Origin: CAYWBU01 sp942491525
GTDB taxonomy: Bacteria; Desulfobacterota; Desulfomonilia; UBA1062
Length of the DNA stretch: 64,000 nt
NCBI GenBank assembly: GCA_942491525.1
Contig: CALOBW010000056.1
Span: 248,001-312,000, forward strand
Direction of reading: 5' to 3'
In this document: piece after piece, positions 15,698 through 24,840 of the stretch
How the letters are laid out: every line of letters starts with the position of its first letter
How positions within the stretch are numbered: the stretch's first letter is position 1
Notes under the pieces: generated by a model
The model's database searches: none
What the model was told of the DNA's origin: nothing
The model's input: the letters and a program-made list of their open reading frames with translations, nothing else
Position numbers and translations under genes: made by a program

Positions 15698-17386
15698 ATG
15701 ATTTATGGATCCAAGGAGTGGGTGGTCAAGGGCAAGGTCCGTGATGATCTGCTGCCCGAATTCAATTTTACTCCGGTTTTCAAATCCCTGATAACCCAGC
15801 GCGGCCTGAACAGTGCCCGTGAGATCAATGATTTTCTGAATCCCAACCTGGGCCTGCTTAAGGATCCCAGCGGGATGAAGGGCATTGAGGTCGCCTGCGA
15901 GCGCATCGCGGACGCCATCCAGGCCGGTGAGCGCATCGCCATCTTCTCGGATTATGACGTGGACGGGGTCTGTTCGGCCGCCCTGATGCACCGATTTCTG
16001 GTGCGCCTGGGGCAGGCTGCGCCGCTGATCTTCATTCCCGACCGCCATGTGGACGGCTACGGCCTCAACCGGCGCGGGCTGGACGAGCTCAAGCGGGGCG
16101 GCGCCAGCCTGCTGATCACGGCCGACTGCGGCATCACCGATATCGGGCAGGTGGCCTATGCCCGTTCGCTGGGCCTGGATGTGATCGTCACCGATCACCA
16201 TGAGCCCGAGGCTGAGCTGCCCGACGCCCTGGCCGTGATCAACCCTAAACAGGCCGAGTGTCCCTTCGGCCAGGAGGATCTCTGCGGCGCCGGGGTCATC
16301 TTTCATCTGATAATCGCGCTCAGGAGCGTGCTGCGCGAGCGCGGCGTAACCGAGCTGCCCAATCTGCGTCAGGATCTGGACCTGGTGGCCCTGGCCACGG
16401 TGGCCGACGTGGTGGCCCTCAAGGGGGTCAACCGCATCCTGGTCAAGGAGGGGCTGGGGGTGCTCAACAGCTATAACTCGCCCGGCACCTCGGCGCTGGC
16501 GCGGGTGGCCGGCATCCGCAGCGAGATCATGGCCCGCGACCTGGGCTTTATCCTGGGGCCGCGCATCAATGCCGCCGGCCGCATGGGCAGCGCCGGCAAG
16601 GCTCTCGACCTATTGATCAGTGATGAATCCTGGAAATCGGCGACCCTGGCCAACGAGCTGCATCAGCTCAACCGTCAGCGCCAGGCCCAGGAGCAGAAGG
16701 TTCTCAAGGAGGCCATCGCCATGGTCGAGGAGCAGCCCGAGAGCGATGTGATCATGGTGGCCGGCGAGGGCTGGAACATGGGCGTGATCGGCATTGTGGC
16801 CTCCAGGCTGGTGTCGCGCTTTAAGAAGCCGGCGATCGTGATCGCCGTCGGTGCGGCCGGGGAGTGCAAGGGGTCGGGTCGCTCGATTGAGGGCGTTGAT
16901 CTGCACGGTCTGCTGGGCGGGGTCAGTGATCTGCTGGTACGCTACGGCGGCCACAAGATGGCCATCGGTCTGACCATTGAGCGTGATAATCTGCCCAAGC
17001 TGCAGCAGGCCCTGGCCAATATCATGGATGGCGTGGAGCCGGAGGGCAGAAGCCGGGTCGAGGTGGATCTGGCCATTTCGCCGCTGGATCTCTCACCGGA
17101 GCTGCTGGATGAGCTGGAGGCCCTGGGGCCCTTCGGCGAGGGCAACCCGGAACCGGTCTTCATGATCAGACGCATGGAGCTGACCGGGCACCGCAAGCTT
17201 GGTAATTCGCGCGTGAAGTTTATTTTGACCCACTCCAACCGGACCTTTCACTCGCAGGGCTGCAGCATGCCGGTCAGTGAGGATGAGCTTCCCAGATACG
17301 TGGATGTGGCCTTTACTCCGGTGAAGATTCGCTCGAAAGGGCATGTATATCTCTCTTTAGCGTTGAAAGCGTTGTCCCCTGCTTAG
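15698..17386 (+). CDS. recJ: Single-stranded-DNA-specific exonuclease RecJ
   Basis: A 5'-3' ssDNA exonuclease for recombination and mismatch or base-excision repair. The 562-residue protein has the DHH-family motifs: FSDYDVDGVCSAA (about 85-97), ADCGITD, and the VTDHHEPE that names the family. The DHHA1 motif YGGHKMAIG lies near 412. Length is close to E. coli RecJ (577). The ATG at 15698 has only a weak purine-rich SD. Its last 74 bases are overlapped by the convergent DUF4388 gene. Confidence 0.95.
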   Translation: MIYGSKEWVVKGKVRDDLLPEFNFTPVFKSLITQRGLNSAREINDFLNPNLGLLKDPSGMKGIEVACERIADAIQAGERIAIFSDYDVDGVCSAALMHRFLVRLGQAAPLIFIPDRHVDGYGLNRRGLDELKRGGASLLITADCGITDIGQVAYARSLGLDVIVTDHHEPEAELPDALAVINPKQAECPFGQEDLCGAGVIFHLIIALRSVLRERGVTELPNLRQDLDLVALATVADVVALKGVNRILVKEGLGVLNSYNSPGTSALARVAGIRSEIMARDLGFILGPRINAAGRMGSAGKALDLLISDESWKSATLANELHQLNRQRQAQEQKVLKEAIAMVEEQPESDVIMVAGEGWNMGVIGIVASRLVSRFKKPAIVIAVGAAGECKGSGRSIEGVDLHGLLGGVSDLLVRYGGHKMAIGLTIERDNLPKLQQALANIMDGVEPEGRSRVEVDLAISPLDLSPELLDELEALGPFGEGNPEPVFMIRRMELTGHRKLGNSRVKFILTHSNRTFHSQGCSMPVSEDELPRYVDVAFTPVKIRSKGHVYLSLALKALSPA

Positions 17387-18302
17387 CATACTCGCTGGCC
17401 AGCTCGCGCTGGCTGCGGATGTTGTCGCGGATGACCGAGCCGCGGTCCAGCAGCAGGTTGGGGCGCGGCTGTCCGATCAGACTCAGGATGACGACTGTGC
17501 CGGCCAGCAGCAGGTAGACGGCCACGGATTTGAAACGTCTGCTCATGGCGCGGCGCTGGATTGACCGGTCCAGTTTCTGTTTGGAGCCGCGCGGGAAGGT
17601 CTCGATCAGCCCGGCTTCAATCAATCTGACAATCGAACCCAGGGCGTCGAAACGCGTCTCCAGTGATTCACGCACCAGCTCTTCGATGGTCTTGGTGTCA
17701 TCGATCAGGTCGAAAATCTGCATGTCCATGGGCGAGAGGTCCTGGCTGCGCACGATCTCCTCGGTCAGCGGCATGACCTTGACCGGGCTGTAGTCCACCG
17801 GCGGCAGTTTGGCCTTGATGATGGGCCACTCGTCAATCACGCGCAGGGTGTCCAGAATGATGCCCTCGGCCGGCAGATAGCAGCTGAGCATATTTCTGTA
17901 GTTGGGTTCGCTCTCATCGAAACGGTAGCTGCCCTCTTTCCACTGGAAGGTCTCCAGCAGGGTCTCCCTGATAATCATGTTGGAGGCCTTCTCCAGGATC
18001 GACTCCTTGATGTTGCCCTGGGAGATCAGGATCTCGTGCCAGGGGATGCTCTTCTTTTCCTGGTTGTCCATGGCCGTGCGGTAGGTCTTCTCGGGCAGGA
18101 TGTTGTTGTCGAGCAGAATGCGGGCGCGGGGGTCATCCTCCCACTTGTCGGAAACAATCCCGATGATGATGCCGTCGCGGAAGATGATCGAGACTTCATT
18201 CTTGGGGGCGCTCAGGATCAGAGCTCCGGTCTTCATCTGCTGCGAGATGAGCTGGAAGATCTCGGTGATGCCAAAGCCGGTCAGGGTTCCGAGTAGTGCC
18301 AT
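17313..18302 (-). CDS. DUF4388 (PatA-like) protein with a C-terminal membrane segment
   Basis: A 329-residue protein. Residues 1-100 match DUF4388 (GTLTGFGITEIFQLISQQMKTG, then IIFRDGIIIGI), a domain found alone or with receiver domains in myxobacteria and relatives. A helical middle part follows, with one membrane segment near 265-285 and a short polar tail. It is the last gene of the TPR/MglA module, one base after the membrane TPR gene's stop. The final 25 codons overlap the 3' end of recJ on the other strand. The function is unknown; a signalling or polarity role is inferred from context. Confidence 0.8.
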   Translation of the reverse strand: MALLGTLTGFGITEIFQLISQQMKTGALILSAPKNEVSIIFRDGIIIGIVSDKWEDDPRARILLDNNILPEKTYRTAMDNQEKKSIPWHEILISQGNIKESILEKASNMIIRETLLETFQWKEGSYRFDESEPNYRNMLSCYLPAEGIILDTLRVIDEWPIIKAKLPPVDYSPVKVMPLTEEIVRSQDLSPMDMQIFDLIDDTKTIEELVRESLETRFDALGSIVRLIEAGLIETFPRGSKQKLDRSIQRRAMSRRFKSVAVYLLLAGTVVILSLIGQPRPNLLLDRGSVIRDNIRSQRELASEYAKQGTTLSTLKRDIHALSSESSPE

Positions 18303-18303
18303 C

Positions 18304-19797
18304 TTATACTCCGTAGAGGGCCGGCGGTTTTACATATGCCCTCCAGTAGGTGCCGATGATGATTATGAGGCCCAGCGCGCGGCCGAAGTGGGCGAAGGTT
18401 GCCTCGGGCTGGATGAATGACTGTACGAAGACGCCGCCGCTGATCAGGAGCACCAGACCGACGCTGAAGAGGCTGAATCTGATGAGTGCCGGCGTGATGC
18501 GGTTCTCCACAAAGAGCCCCAGTCCCGGCAGGATGCGCTCCAGGCGGGCGGCCCGCTTCTCCGAGAGCTGCCTGAACGTGCGCACATCATTCATCTTGTC
18601 GGTTACAATCTGATTGAGCTGGCGCTCAGAGCGGGAGTTCATCCACTGGCACTGCAGACAGATCGGCAGGCTGCGTCCGGTCTCGGAGCCCACATAGTGC
18701 AGGCGGCCGCAGCGTGAGCAGCGCTTGGAGAACTTGTCGGACGGCAGGTGGCTCTCGATGAAGAGAATCAGGGCGTAGATCAGGACAAATGGAATGATCA
18801 GGCCGCGGCTGATGAGTCCCAGCAGGATGTGCCAGAGCTTATCTGCGGCATCGTTCAGGGGGTCTGAGTTGCGCATCTGGCGTTTGATCTGTTCAAAGAT
18901 GGGGGTCTGGGCCACCACGAAACGGTTTTTAGGCTGAAGCTCTTCATGTTCGAGAAATTCGCGAACCCGGGCGGGATCGAGTTTGCTGGCGGTCACGATT
19001 GACTTTTCGGCCTCATAGAAGTGGTAGAGGCTCTGCTCCAGCCGGCTCAGGTTGTAGTGGTAGAGAGCATTCTGGGGCTCGATGTTGATGGCGTTGTTGA
19101 AGGCCTTGAGGGCCATGCTGTTCTTGTCCTGCTCGGCCAGCGCGATGCCCAGATGATTGTAGTAGCGGGCGTTGTGCGGCTCAATGTCGAGGCACTTCTC
19201 GAGCAGGCTGGTGGCCTCGGCGTAGTTGCCTTTGCGGATGGCCAGCAGGGCCTTGGCGTTGATGGCCGGGGCGTCGGTCGCGTTGTTCTCGCTCCAGACG
19301 GTCAGCTCGATGGCGTCCCTGGGTGTGTCGATCATATGTTCGACGGCAAAGATCTCGCGGTTAGCCTGGGTCTGGGCATAGGTCAGGAAGGCGGCGCCTA
19401 CGTGGACCAGCCAGCTGGCCAGGAAGATGATGGCGGTGAAGGTGAAGGCGATGCGGCGCTCTGACGGGTGCATGTAGCCCCAGAGGAGGATGAACCACCA
19501 GAGCAAAAACCAGATCAGCCCGGCATTGAAGAAGATCGGGACGATCAGCAGCAGGACGGTCCAGAGTTTCAGGCCGGCCTGGGGCATCTCCTTGTTGGTC
19601 AGGGTGTTGAGATCGTGCAGCACCATCGGTGAGTACTTGACCACCAGGGCGATTCCGCAGATTACAAAGGTCAGAAGCGTAGCGGCGATTACAAAAAAGT
19701 AACCGCTGCCCAGGATGGATGTAATGTAGGGCCAGGCAAGCACACCGTCAAAAGGCAGATACGGCAGCATGCCGGCCAGCATTGGGCCCTCATGCAA
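18304..19797 (-). CDS. Membrane TPR protein with zinc-ribbon-like cysteines
   Basis: A 497-residue protein. Four to five N-terminal membrane helices (about 30-170) precede TPR repeats (about 195-300; NYAEATSLLEKCLDIEPHN and following). More membrane segments flank a CSRCGRLH...CLQCQWMN four-cysteine knuckle (near 355-385). I take the TTG at 19795-19797 as the start because GGAGG lies 9 bases upstream and the upstream stop is adjacent. It sits four bases after the MglA-like GTPase gene and before the DUF4388 gene. It may be the membrane anchor or effector of the GTPase. Confidence 0.75.
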   Translation of the reverse strand: MHEGPMLAGMLPYLPFDGVLAWPYITSILGSGYFFVIAATLLTFVICGIALVVKYSPMVLHDLNTLTNKEMPQAGLKLWTVLLLIVPIFFNAGLIWFLLWWFILLWGYMHPSERRIAFTFTAIIFLASWLVHVGAAFLTYAQTQANREIFAVEHMIDTPRDAIELTVWSENNATDAPAINAKALLAIRKGNYAEATSLLEKCLDIEPHNARYYNHLGIALAEQDKNSMALKAFNNAINIEPQNALYHYNLSRLEQSLYHFYEAEKSIVTASKLDPARVREFLEHEELQPKNRFVVAQTPIFEQIKRQMRNSDPLNDAADKLWHILLGLISRGLIIPFVLIYALILFIESHLPSDKFSKRCSRCGRLHYVGSETGRSLPICLQCQWMNSRSERQLNQIVTDKMNDVRTFRQLSEKRAARLERILPGLGLFVENRITPALIRFSLFSVGLVLLISGGVFVQSFIQPEATFAHFGRALGLIIIIGTYWRAYVKPPALYGV

Positions 19798-19801
19798 GGC
19801 G

Positions 19802-20800
19802 CTATTCCTCCGGAATCAGACTGTCAAGTTTAATGGCCAGGTCCATGTTATACGTTCTCTCATCTCCCTCGATCTTGAGCTTGAGCGGCAGGTTGACCGC
19901 ATTCACGGAGATGATTTCTGCATTACCTGTGCCAACAACCTGAATGCGTCCCCCCTGGAAGCCGGGGGTGGCCGGCTGAGGCGGTTCCACCGGTGTGTTT
20001 TGTGAGGTGGGCCCGATATCCAGGGCGCGGTGATCCTCAAGCTCGTCAAAGCTTGCGGTCTCGGCCAGATTGATTTCGCTGGCCGGCTCAGGTTCGATGA
20101 CGGGCTCTGGTGTCGGTTCGGGTGCCGGCTCCGGTATGGGTTCCGGGGTTGGCTCAGCTATGGGCTCATGAGTCGGCATAGCCGGCTCGGCCGGGCGCTG
20201 GGGTTTGCCGCTGGTGCCGCTCTCGATGTGACTCAGGACCATTTTGGTGATGCGGGTCAGGGTCGGCAGGACGCCCTCGCCGGTGGTGGCGGTGGCTTCG
20301 AAAGTTGGGTAGCGGCCGTCAGGGTTGAGCAGCTGCTGCATCTCCTCGATGGGCATTGCGGACGGCAGGTCGCGTTTATTGTATTGGATCACCAGCGGGA
20401 GGGTGTTGACGCTTTTGCCGTAGTAGTTGAGGTTCTCCTCAAGGTTCTGGAGGCTTTCGATGTTCTCCTCCATCTTGTCGCGCTGGGAGTCGGCCACAAA
20501 GACCAGACCGTCGACGCCGGTCAGAACGGCGCGGCGGGTAGAGTTGTAGTAGACCTGGCCGGGAACGGTGTAGAAGTGCAGCCTGGTCTTGAAACCCCGG
20601 ATGTCTGCGATCTCAATGGGCAGAAAGTCGAAGAAGAGGGTGCGGTCGGCCTCTGTTGCCAGCGAGACCAGCTTACCCTTCTGGTCGGGGGTGATGCTGG
20701 CATAGATCGACTGAATGTTGGTGGTTTTGCCACATACGGAAGGCCCGTAGTAGACGATCTTTGCCGAGATTTCTTTTTTTGCATAGTTGATAACAGCCAC
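19802..20800 (-). CDS. MglA-like small GTPase with a long Pro/Glu-rich tail and extra C-terminal domain
   Basis: A 332-residue protein. Residues 1-195 form an MglA-type Ras-like G domain: P-loop GPSVCGKT (19-26), a switch-II VPGQVYYNSTRR segment and NKRD for guanine specificity. In myxobacteria MglA sets the leading pole of motile cells. Unlike typical MglA (about 195 residues) it continues with a linker of repeated PEP/PTP units (about 200-240) and a conserved-looking final 60 residues. The start is GTG, 8 bases after GGAGG. No MglB-like roadblock GAP gene is adjacent. TPR genes lie on both sides. Confidence 0.85.
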   Translation of the reverse strand: MAVINYAKKEISAKIVYYGPSVCGKTTNIQSIYASITPDQKGKLVSLATEADRTLFFDFLPIEIADIRGFKTRLHFYTVPGQVYYNSTRRAVLTGVDGLVFVADSQRDKMEENIESLQNLEENLNYYGKSVNTLPLVIQYNKRDLPSAMPIEEMQQLLNPDGRYPTFEATATTGEGVLPTLTRITKMVLSHIESGTSGKPQRPAEPAMPTHEPIAEPTPEPIPEPAPEPTPEPVIEPEPASEINLAETASFDELEDHRALDIGPTSQNTPVEPPQPATPGFQGGRIQVVGTGNAEIISVNAVNLPLKLKIEGDERTYNMDLAIKLDSLIPEE

Positions 20801-20801
20801 G

Positions 20802-21830
20802 TTAGCCTCCGCCTGCCAGTTTAGTAATTTGCTGGTCTACATCTTTGAAGTCTTTACTTTCATTCTGGATATTTCTGAAGATCTCCAGCGCCTTGTCATT
20901 GAGGCCCATGGCCTTGTAGGTCTGGCCGACCTCATAGAGCAGGCCGATCTTCATCTCGTTCGAGATGCCGCTCAGAGAGGCGCCCTGCTTCAGTGTATCC
21001 AGAGATTCCTGATACTTTGATTGTTCACGGTAGGTTGTGCCCAGCATGATGTGGGCGTCGAAGAGTTTGTCGCCGGTGTTGATGACCTTTTTGAAGGCCT
21101 CGACGGCATCGTCGAGCAGGCCGGTCTCGCGATAGGCCAGCCCCATATTGTAGAGGAAGATCGGGTCATCGGCGCCCTCTTCGGCGGCGTTGGCCTCCAT
21201 GGCCTTGAAGACTTCGGCCACGCCGGCAGCGTCCTCTTCGCTGACCTGCATCTCATCCAGCTTGAGTTCGTCAATCTCTTTTTCCAGCTCGGCATTCAGA
21301 TTGAAAAAGTCGGTCTGCTGCTGCGCCGGTTTGGGGGACTGGTTGGGGACCTTCTCCATCATGGCCTTTTCATGGTCGCGGATGCCGAATGCCTTGGCCT
21401 GCTTGCTGACCTGCTTGTGCTCGGGGTCCAGTTCGGCGGCCTTCTGCATGTAGGTGATGGCCTTTTCGCTTTCACCGCACTGTTCCATCAGTTCGGAAAG
21501 TCTGACATACTGGGCGGCCGCATCCCTGGCGAAACCTTGGGATTCGTAGAGGATGGCCAGCTTCTCGTAGGGCATCTCCCAGGCCGGGTTGATCTTCTGG
21601 GCCTGTTTGTAGAGGGCGATGGCCTTGGGGTAGAACCCCTTTTCGTTGTATGTTTCGCCGAGGCGCAGATATATGGCGGAGGCATTCTCATTATCATGAG
21701 CTTTGATGTAGAGGTCTCCAAGTTTCTTGAGGGTCACAGGATCTTCAGGCTTGGCGTGCAGCTCCTGTTCGCAATCCTTGATCTCTTTGTCAAGTTTACC
21801 CTTACCAAAGAGATTCTCGAAAAAACTCAT
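20802..21830 (-). CDS. TPR-repeat protein, first gene of the MglA-like module
   Basis: A 342-residue soluble protein of tetratricopeptide repeats in two blocks (about 35-150 and 225-330), separated by an acidic low-complexity linker (residues 165-220). TPRs are protein-binding scaffolds. It opens the operon TPR - GTPase - membrane TPR - DUF4388 and ends 1 base before the GTPase start. An adaptor role for the GTPase is inferred from position. Confidence 0.8.
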   Translation of the reverse strand: MSFFENLFGKGKLDKEIKDCEQELHAKPEDPVTLKKLGDLYIKAHDNENASAIYLRLGETYNEKGFYPKAIALYKQAQKINPAWEMPYEKLAILYESQGFARDAAAQYVRLSELMEQCGESEKAITYMQKAAELDPEHKQVSKQAKAFGIRDHEKAMMEKVPNQSPKPAQQQTDFFNLNAELEKEIDELKLDEMQVSEEDAAGVAEVFKAMEANAAEEGADDPIFLYNMGLAYRETGLLDDAVEAFKKVINTGDKLFDAHIMLGTTYREQSKYQESLDTLKQGASLSGISNEMKIGLLYEVGQTYKAMGLNDKALEIFRNIQNESKDFKDVDQQITKLAGGG

Positions 21831-22055
21831 CTAAATATTCCCCTTTATATCTCAATTCGTAGGCCAGATTATTCCAGAAACCCGGTCATTGATTTATGCT
21901 AACATCCAAACTATCGTAGAATTTGCCTCAAAACATTAATTATTGAGTAAAAAATAAGGGCCGCCGGAAACAATTTCCAGTGCCGCCATAAAATATTTTG
22001 CTTTTAAGCGGCGCGCTGATCATGTTTAGTGGCATGTGTCTGAAGGATTTTATCT

Positions 22056-23048
22056 ATGAATGATCTGTTATTGGAAATTGAGGGGTTGCAGACGCACTTC
22101 TTTACCGCCGATGGTGTGGTGCGGGCGGTTGACGGTGTCGACCTGAGGCTGGGCCGCGGCCAGACCCTGGGGCTGGTGGGTGAGTCGGGCTGCGGCAAGA
22201 CGGTTTTGTCACTCTCGCTGCTGGGGCTGGTGTCCGATCCGCCGGGTCGGATCATGGGCGGATCGATCCGCTTTGATGGGCGGAATCTGCTGGATTTGAG
22301 CGAGTCGGAGCTGCGCCTGGTGCGCGGCAGACAGATCTCGATGATTTTTCAGGAGCCCATGGCGGCGCTCAATCCGGTTTTTACGGTCGGCGCCCAGCTG
22401 GCCGAGGTTATCGGCCTGCATCAGGAGGTCTCCGGGCGTCGGGAGCTTAAGCGGCGCGTGGTCGAGGCGCTGGAGATGGTCGGTATTCAGCAGGCTGATA
22501 AGCGCGTGCGTGATTATCCCCATCAGCTCAGCGGCGGCATGTGTCAGCGCATCATGATCGCCATGGCTTTTGCCTGCCGGCCCCAGCTGCTGATTGCCGA
22601 CGAGCCGACCACGGCCCTGGATGTGACCACCCAGGCTCAGATTCTGGAGCTGATGGAGAGTCTCAAGCTTGAACTGGGCACATCAATTATAATGGTTACC
22701 CATGACCTGGGGGTCGTTGCCCAATCCTGTCAGCAGGTGGCCGTAATGTACACCGGCCGGGTGGTTGAGAATGCCGGGGTGGATGAGCTCTTCAGAAATC
22801 CGCTGCACCCCTATACCAGGGGGCTGCTGCGTTCGGTGCCGCGCAAGGGCGCCAGCCTGAATGATGAGCGGCTCTATGCGATCCCGGGGAGCGTGCCGCG
22901 GCTGACTGAGCTTCCCGCGGGCTGCAGCTTCTGCGAGCGCTGTGATCAGGTCATGCCGCGCTGCCATGAAGCGCCGCCGCCGGTCTTTGTGCTGGGGGAT
23001 AGTCATCAGGTGCGCTGCTGGAGGTATGCCGATGCAGCCTCTGCTTAG
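22056..23048 (+). CDS. Peptide/nickel ABC transporter ATP-binding protein, OppD/DppD type
   Basis: A 330-residue ABC ATPase. Walker A is GESGCGKT (about 43-50), the signature LSGGMCQR and Walker B LLIADEPTTALD. The C-terminal region (NPLHPYTRGLLRSVP, then cysteines in CSFCERCDQVMPRC) is typical of the oligopeptide family. The SD AAGGA lies 8 bases before the ATG. The partner OppF overlaps its end by 17 bases. No permease or binding-protein gene is adjacent, so the pair must serve components encoded elsewhere. Confidence 0.93.
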   Translation: MNDLLLEIEGLQTHFFTADGVVRAVDGVDLRLGRGQTLGLVGESGCGKTVLSLSLLGLVSDPPGRIMGGSIRFDGRNLLDLSESELRLVRGRQISMIFQEPMAALNPVFTVGAQLAEVIGLHQEVSGRRELKRRVVEALEMVGIQQADKRVRDYPHQLSGGMCQRIMIAMAFACRPQLLIADEPTTALDVTTQAQILELMESLKLELGTSIIMVTHDLGVVAQSCQQVAVMYTGRVVENAGVDELFRNPLHPYTRGLLRSVPRKGASLNDERLYAIPGSVPRLTELPAGCSFCERCDQVMPRCHEAPPPVFVLGDSHQVRCWRYADAASA

Positions 23049-23952
23049 GGTTGATGAACTTAAAAAGACATACCCGCTCAAAGCCGGCCTTTGGGGCGGT
23101 CATGCCGGAGAGGTGCAGGCGCTCAGGGGCGTCAGCTTCGATCTGCATGCCAATCAGACGCTGGGGCTGGTGGGAGAGTCGGGCTGCGGCAAGTCAACCA
23201 TGGCGCGCCTGCTGATGGGGCTGGAAGATGCCGATTCCGGCCGGATCATCTGGGAGGGCCGTGAGGTTGAGGTGCGCGACAAAAAGCTCAAACGCGAGAT
23301 GCAGATTATTTTCCAGGATCCCTTCGGGTCGCTCAATCCGCGCCAGCGCATCATCGGGGCGGTGCAGGAGCCGCTCAGAATCCACGGGCTGGAAGCAAAG
23401 GAGCGCGCCTCTGATCTGCTGCAGAAGGTCGGCATCGCGCCGAATATGTTTGAGCGCTACCCGCATGAGTTTTCGGGCGGTCAGCGTCAGCGCATCTGCA
23501 TCGCCAGGGCCCTGGCGCTTAATCCGCGCCTGCTGATCTGCGACGAACCGGTCAGTGCGCTGGACGTTTCGATCCAGGCCCAGGTGATTAATCTGCTGGC
23601 TGATCTGCAGGATGAGTTTGAGCTGGCCTGCATCTTCATCTCCCACGACCTTTCGGTGGTTGGCTATCTCTCGCACCGGGTGGCGGTGATGTATCGCGGT
23701 CGGATCGTTGAACTGGCTGCCACCAGGGATCTCTTCGGTGAACCGCTGCATCCCTACACGGTCTGTCTGATGGATGCGATTCCGGAGATTGAGCCCGGCA
23801 GGCCGGTCAGGAGCAGGCCGGGCAACGGCCGGAGTGGCGGCGGCTGTTCTTTTGCGGGGCGCTGCGAGCGCAGTCAGGCGCAGTGTTTGGCGGCCGAGCC
23901 CCGCTTGCGGGAGATAAAACCCGGTCATTTTGCGGCCTGCCATCTTGCCTGA
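23032..23952 (+). CDS. Peptide ABC transporter ATP-binding protein, OppF/DppF type
   Basis: The second ATPase of the pair, 306 residues: Walker A GESGCGKST, signature FSGGQRQR, Walker B LLICDEPVSALD and the HPYTVCLMDAIPE tail that ends with the CSFAGRCERSQAQC cysteines. I chose the ATG at 23032 (MQPLLRVDEL), 7 bases after GGAGG; the ATG at 23026 is too close to that SD. The 17-base overlap with the OppD gene suggests translational coupling. Confidence 0.93.
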   Translation: MQPLLRVDELKKTYPLKAGLWGGHAGEVQALRGVSFDLHANQTLGLVGESGCGKSTMARLLMGLEDADSGRIIWEGREVEVRDKKLKREMQIIFQDPFGSLNPRQRIIGAVQEPLRIHGLEAKERASDLLQKVGIAPNMFERYPHEFSGGQRQRICIARALALNPRLLICDEPVSALDVSIQAQVINLLADLQDEFELACIFISHDLSVVGYLSHRVAVMYRGRIVELAATRDLFGEPLHPYTVCLMDAIPEIEPGRPVRSRPGNGRSGGGCSFAGRCERSQAQCLAAEPRLREIKPGHFAACHLA

Positions 23953-23983
23953 GGCGGCTCAGATATGAGATGGACTTTCTGAC

Positions 23984-24012
23984 TTGACAAGCTGATTAAC
24001 TATCTATATTAA
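23984..24012 (+). promoter_or_regulatory. Probable rpsT promoter
   Basis: A perfect -35 TTGACA (23984-23989) is followed by TATATT (24005-24010, spacing 15) or TATTAA (24007-24012, spacing 17), upstream of the ribosomal protein S20 gene. The leader is about 30 bases with AAGGAG at 24037-24042. Confidence 0.5.
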
Positions 24013-24048
24013 AGGGGACCTCAATATAGAGATTTGAAGGAGATTTTC

Positions 24049-24318
24049 ATGGCCAACCATGCTTCGGCTTTAAAGAGACACAGACAGGATGAGAAGATCA
24101 GAGCTCGCAACAAGAGCTGTCGTTCATCTATCAATACAAGTGTGAAAAAAGTTTTTGCTGCTATCGATGAGAAGGATACAGAGGCTGCCAAAGCCGAGTT
24201 CCAGAAGACCATCGCCTCTATCGACAGCGCTGTAAATAAGGGTGTCTACAAGCGCACCACTGCTTCACGCAAGATTTCAAGGCTGACCAAAAAATTCAAC
24301 GCTGCCATTTCGCAGTAG
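24049..24318 (+). CDS. rpsT: Ribosomal protein S20
   Basis: An 89-residue, strongly basic small-subunit protein that binds 16S rRNA early in 30S assembly. It begins MANHASALKRHRQDEKIRARNK, the family hallmark, and ends with the conserved GVYKRTTASRKISRL segment. The ATG at 24049 (AAGGAG 6 bases upstream) is preferred over an in-frame ATG five codons earlier. It is monocistronic, with its own promoter and a strong terminator. Confidence 0.98.
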   Translation: MANHASALKRHRQDEKIRARNKSCRSSINTSVKKVFAAIDEKDTEAAKAEFQKTIASIDSAVNKGVYKRTTASRKISRLTKKFNAAISQ

Positions 24319-24342
24319 TTCAGCCTGTAGCTCGAACTATTC

Positions 24343-24375
24343 AGGCTTGGTCCGATTCTGGACCAAGCCTTTTTG
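24343..24375 (+). terminator. Rho-independent terminator of rpsT
   Basis: A perfect 11-base stem, AGGCTTGGTCC (24343-24353) and GGACCAAGCCT (24360-24370), with a 6-base loop, followed directly by a T-run. Confidence 0.9.
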
Positions 24376-24482
24376 TGTTTGCTGAGTCTGCTTGACAACT
24401 TGGTCATCCGGGCTATTTTCCTATATATTGGCCGTAATAAATTTTGTATAGTCAGCCAATATTATTGGGGAGTGGGTTAAAA

Positions 24483-24839
24483 ATGAATAGTGAGACCAAG
24501 GTTATCTTTGATAAAGACTCTCTGCTGAGGCGTGTCGGCGGCCGGGAGACTCTCTTCATAAAAATTCTTAAAACTTTTCTGGGGAATGTTCCGGTTCAGA
24601 TCGAGAATCTGGAGCTCGCCCTCTCCAAGCGTTCTCAGGATGACCTGCATCTATGCGCCCACACCCTCAAGGGTTCCTCGGCCAATGTTGAGGCTCTGGC
24701 CCTGCGTGATGTGGCCTTTGAGATGGAAGTTGCGGCTAAGGACGGCCGCATTGATGACATCGCCGAGATGGTGGATGTTGTGCGTGATGAGTTTGCCGAC
24801 TTCAGGGATCTGATTGTCGAGCAGTACGATCTCGGCTGA
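24483..24839 (+). CDS. Histidine phosphotransfer (Hpt) domain protein
   Basis: A 118-residue four-helix Hpt protein with the phospho-accepting His60 in HTLKGSSANV. It relays phosphate between receiver domains in multistep phosphorelays. No hybrid kinase or receiver gene is adjacent, so its partners are elsewhere. I chose the ATG at 24483 after GGGGAG; an in-frame ATG at 24444 lacks conservation. Its stop is one base from that of the convergent queF gene. Confidence 0.88.
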   Translation: MNSETKVIFDKDSLLRRVGGRETLFIKILKTFLGNVPVQIENLELALSKRSQDDLHLCAHTLKGSSANVEALALRDVAFEMEVAAKDGRIDDIAEMVDVVRDEFADFRDLIVEQYDLG

Positions 24840-24840
24840 T

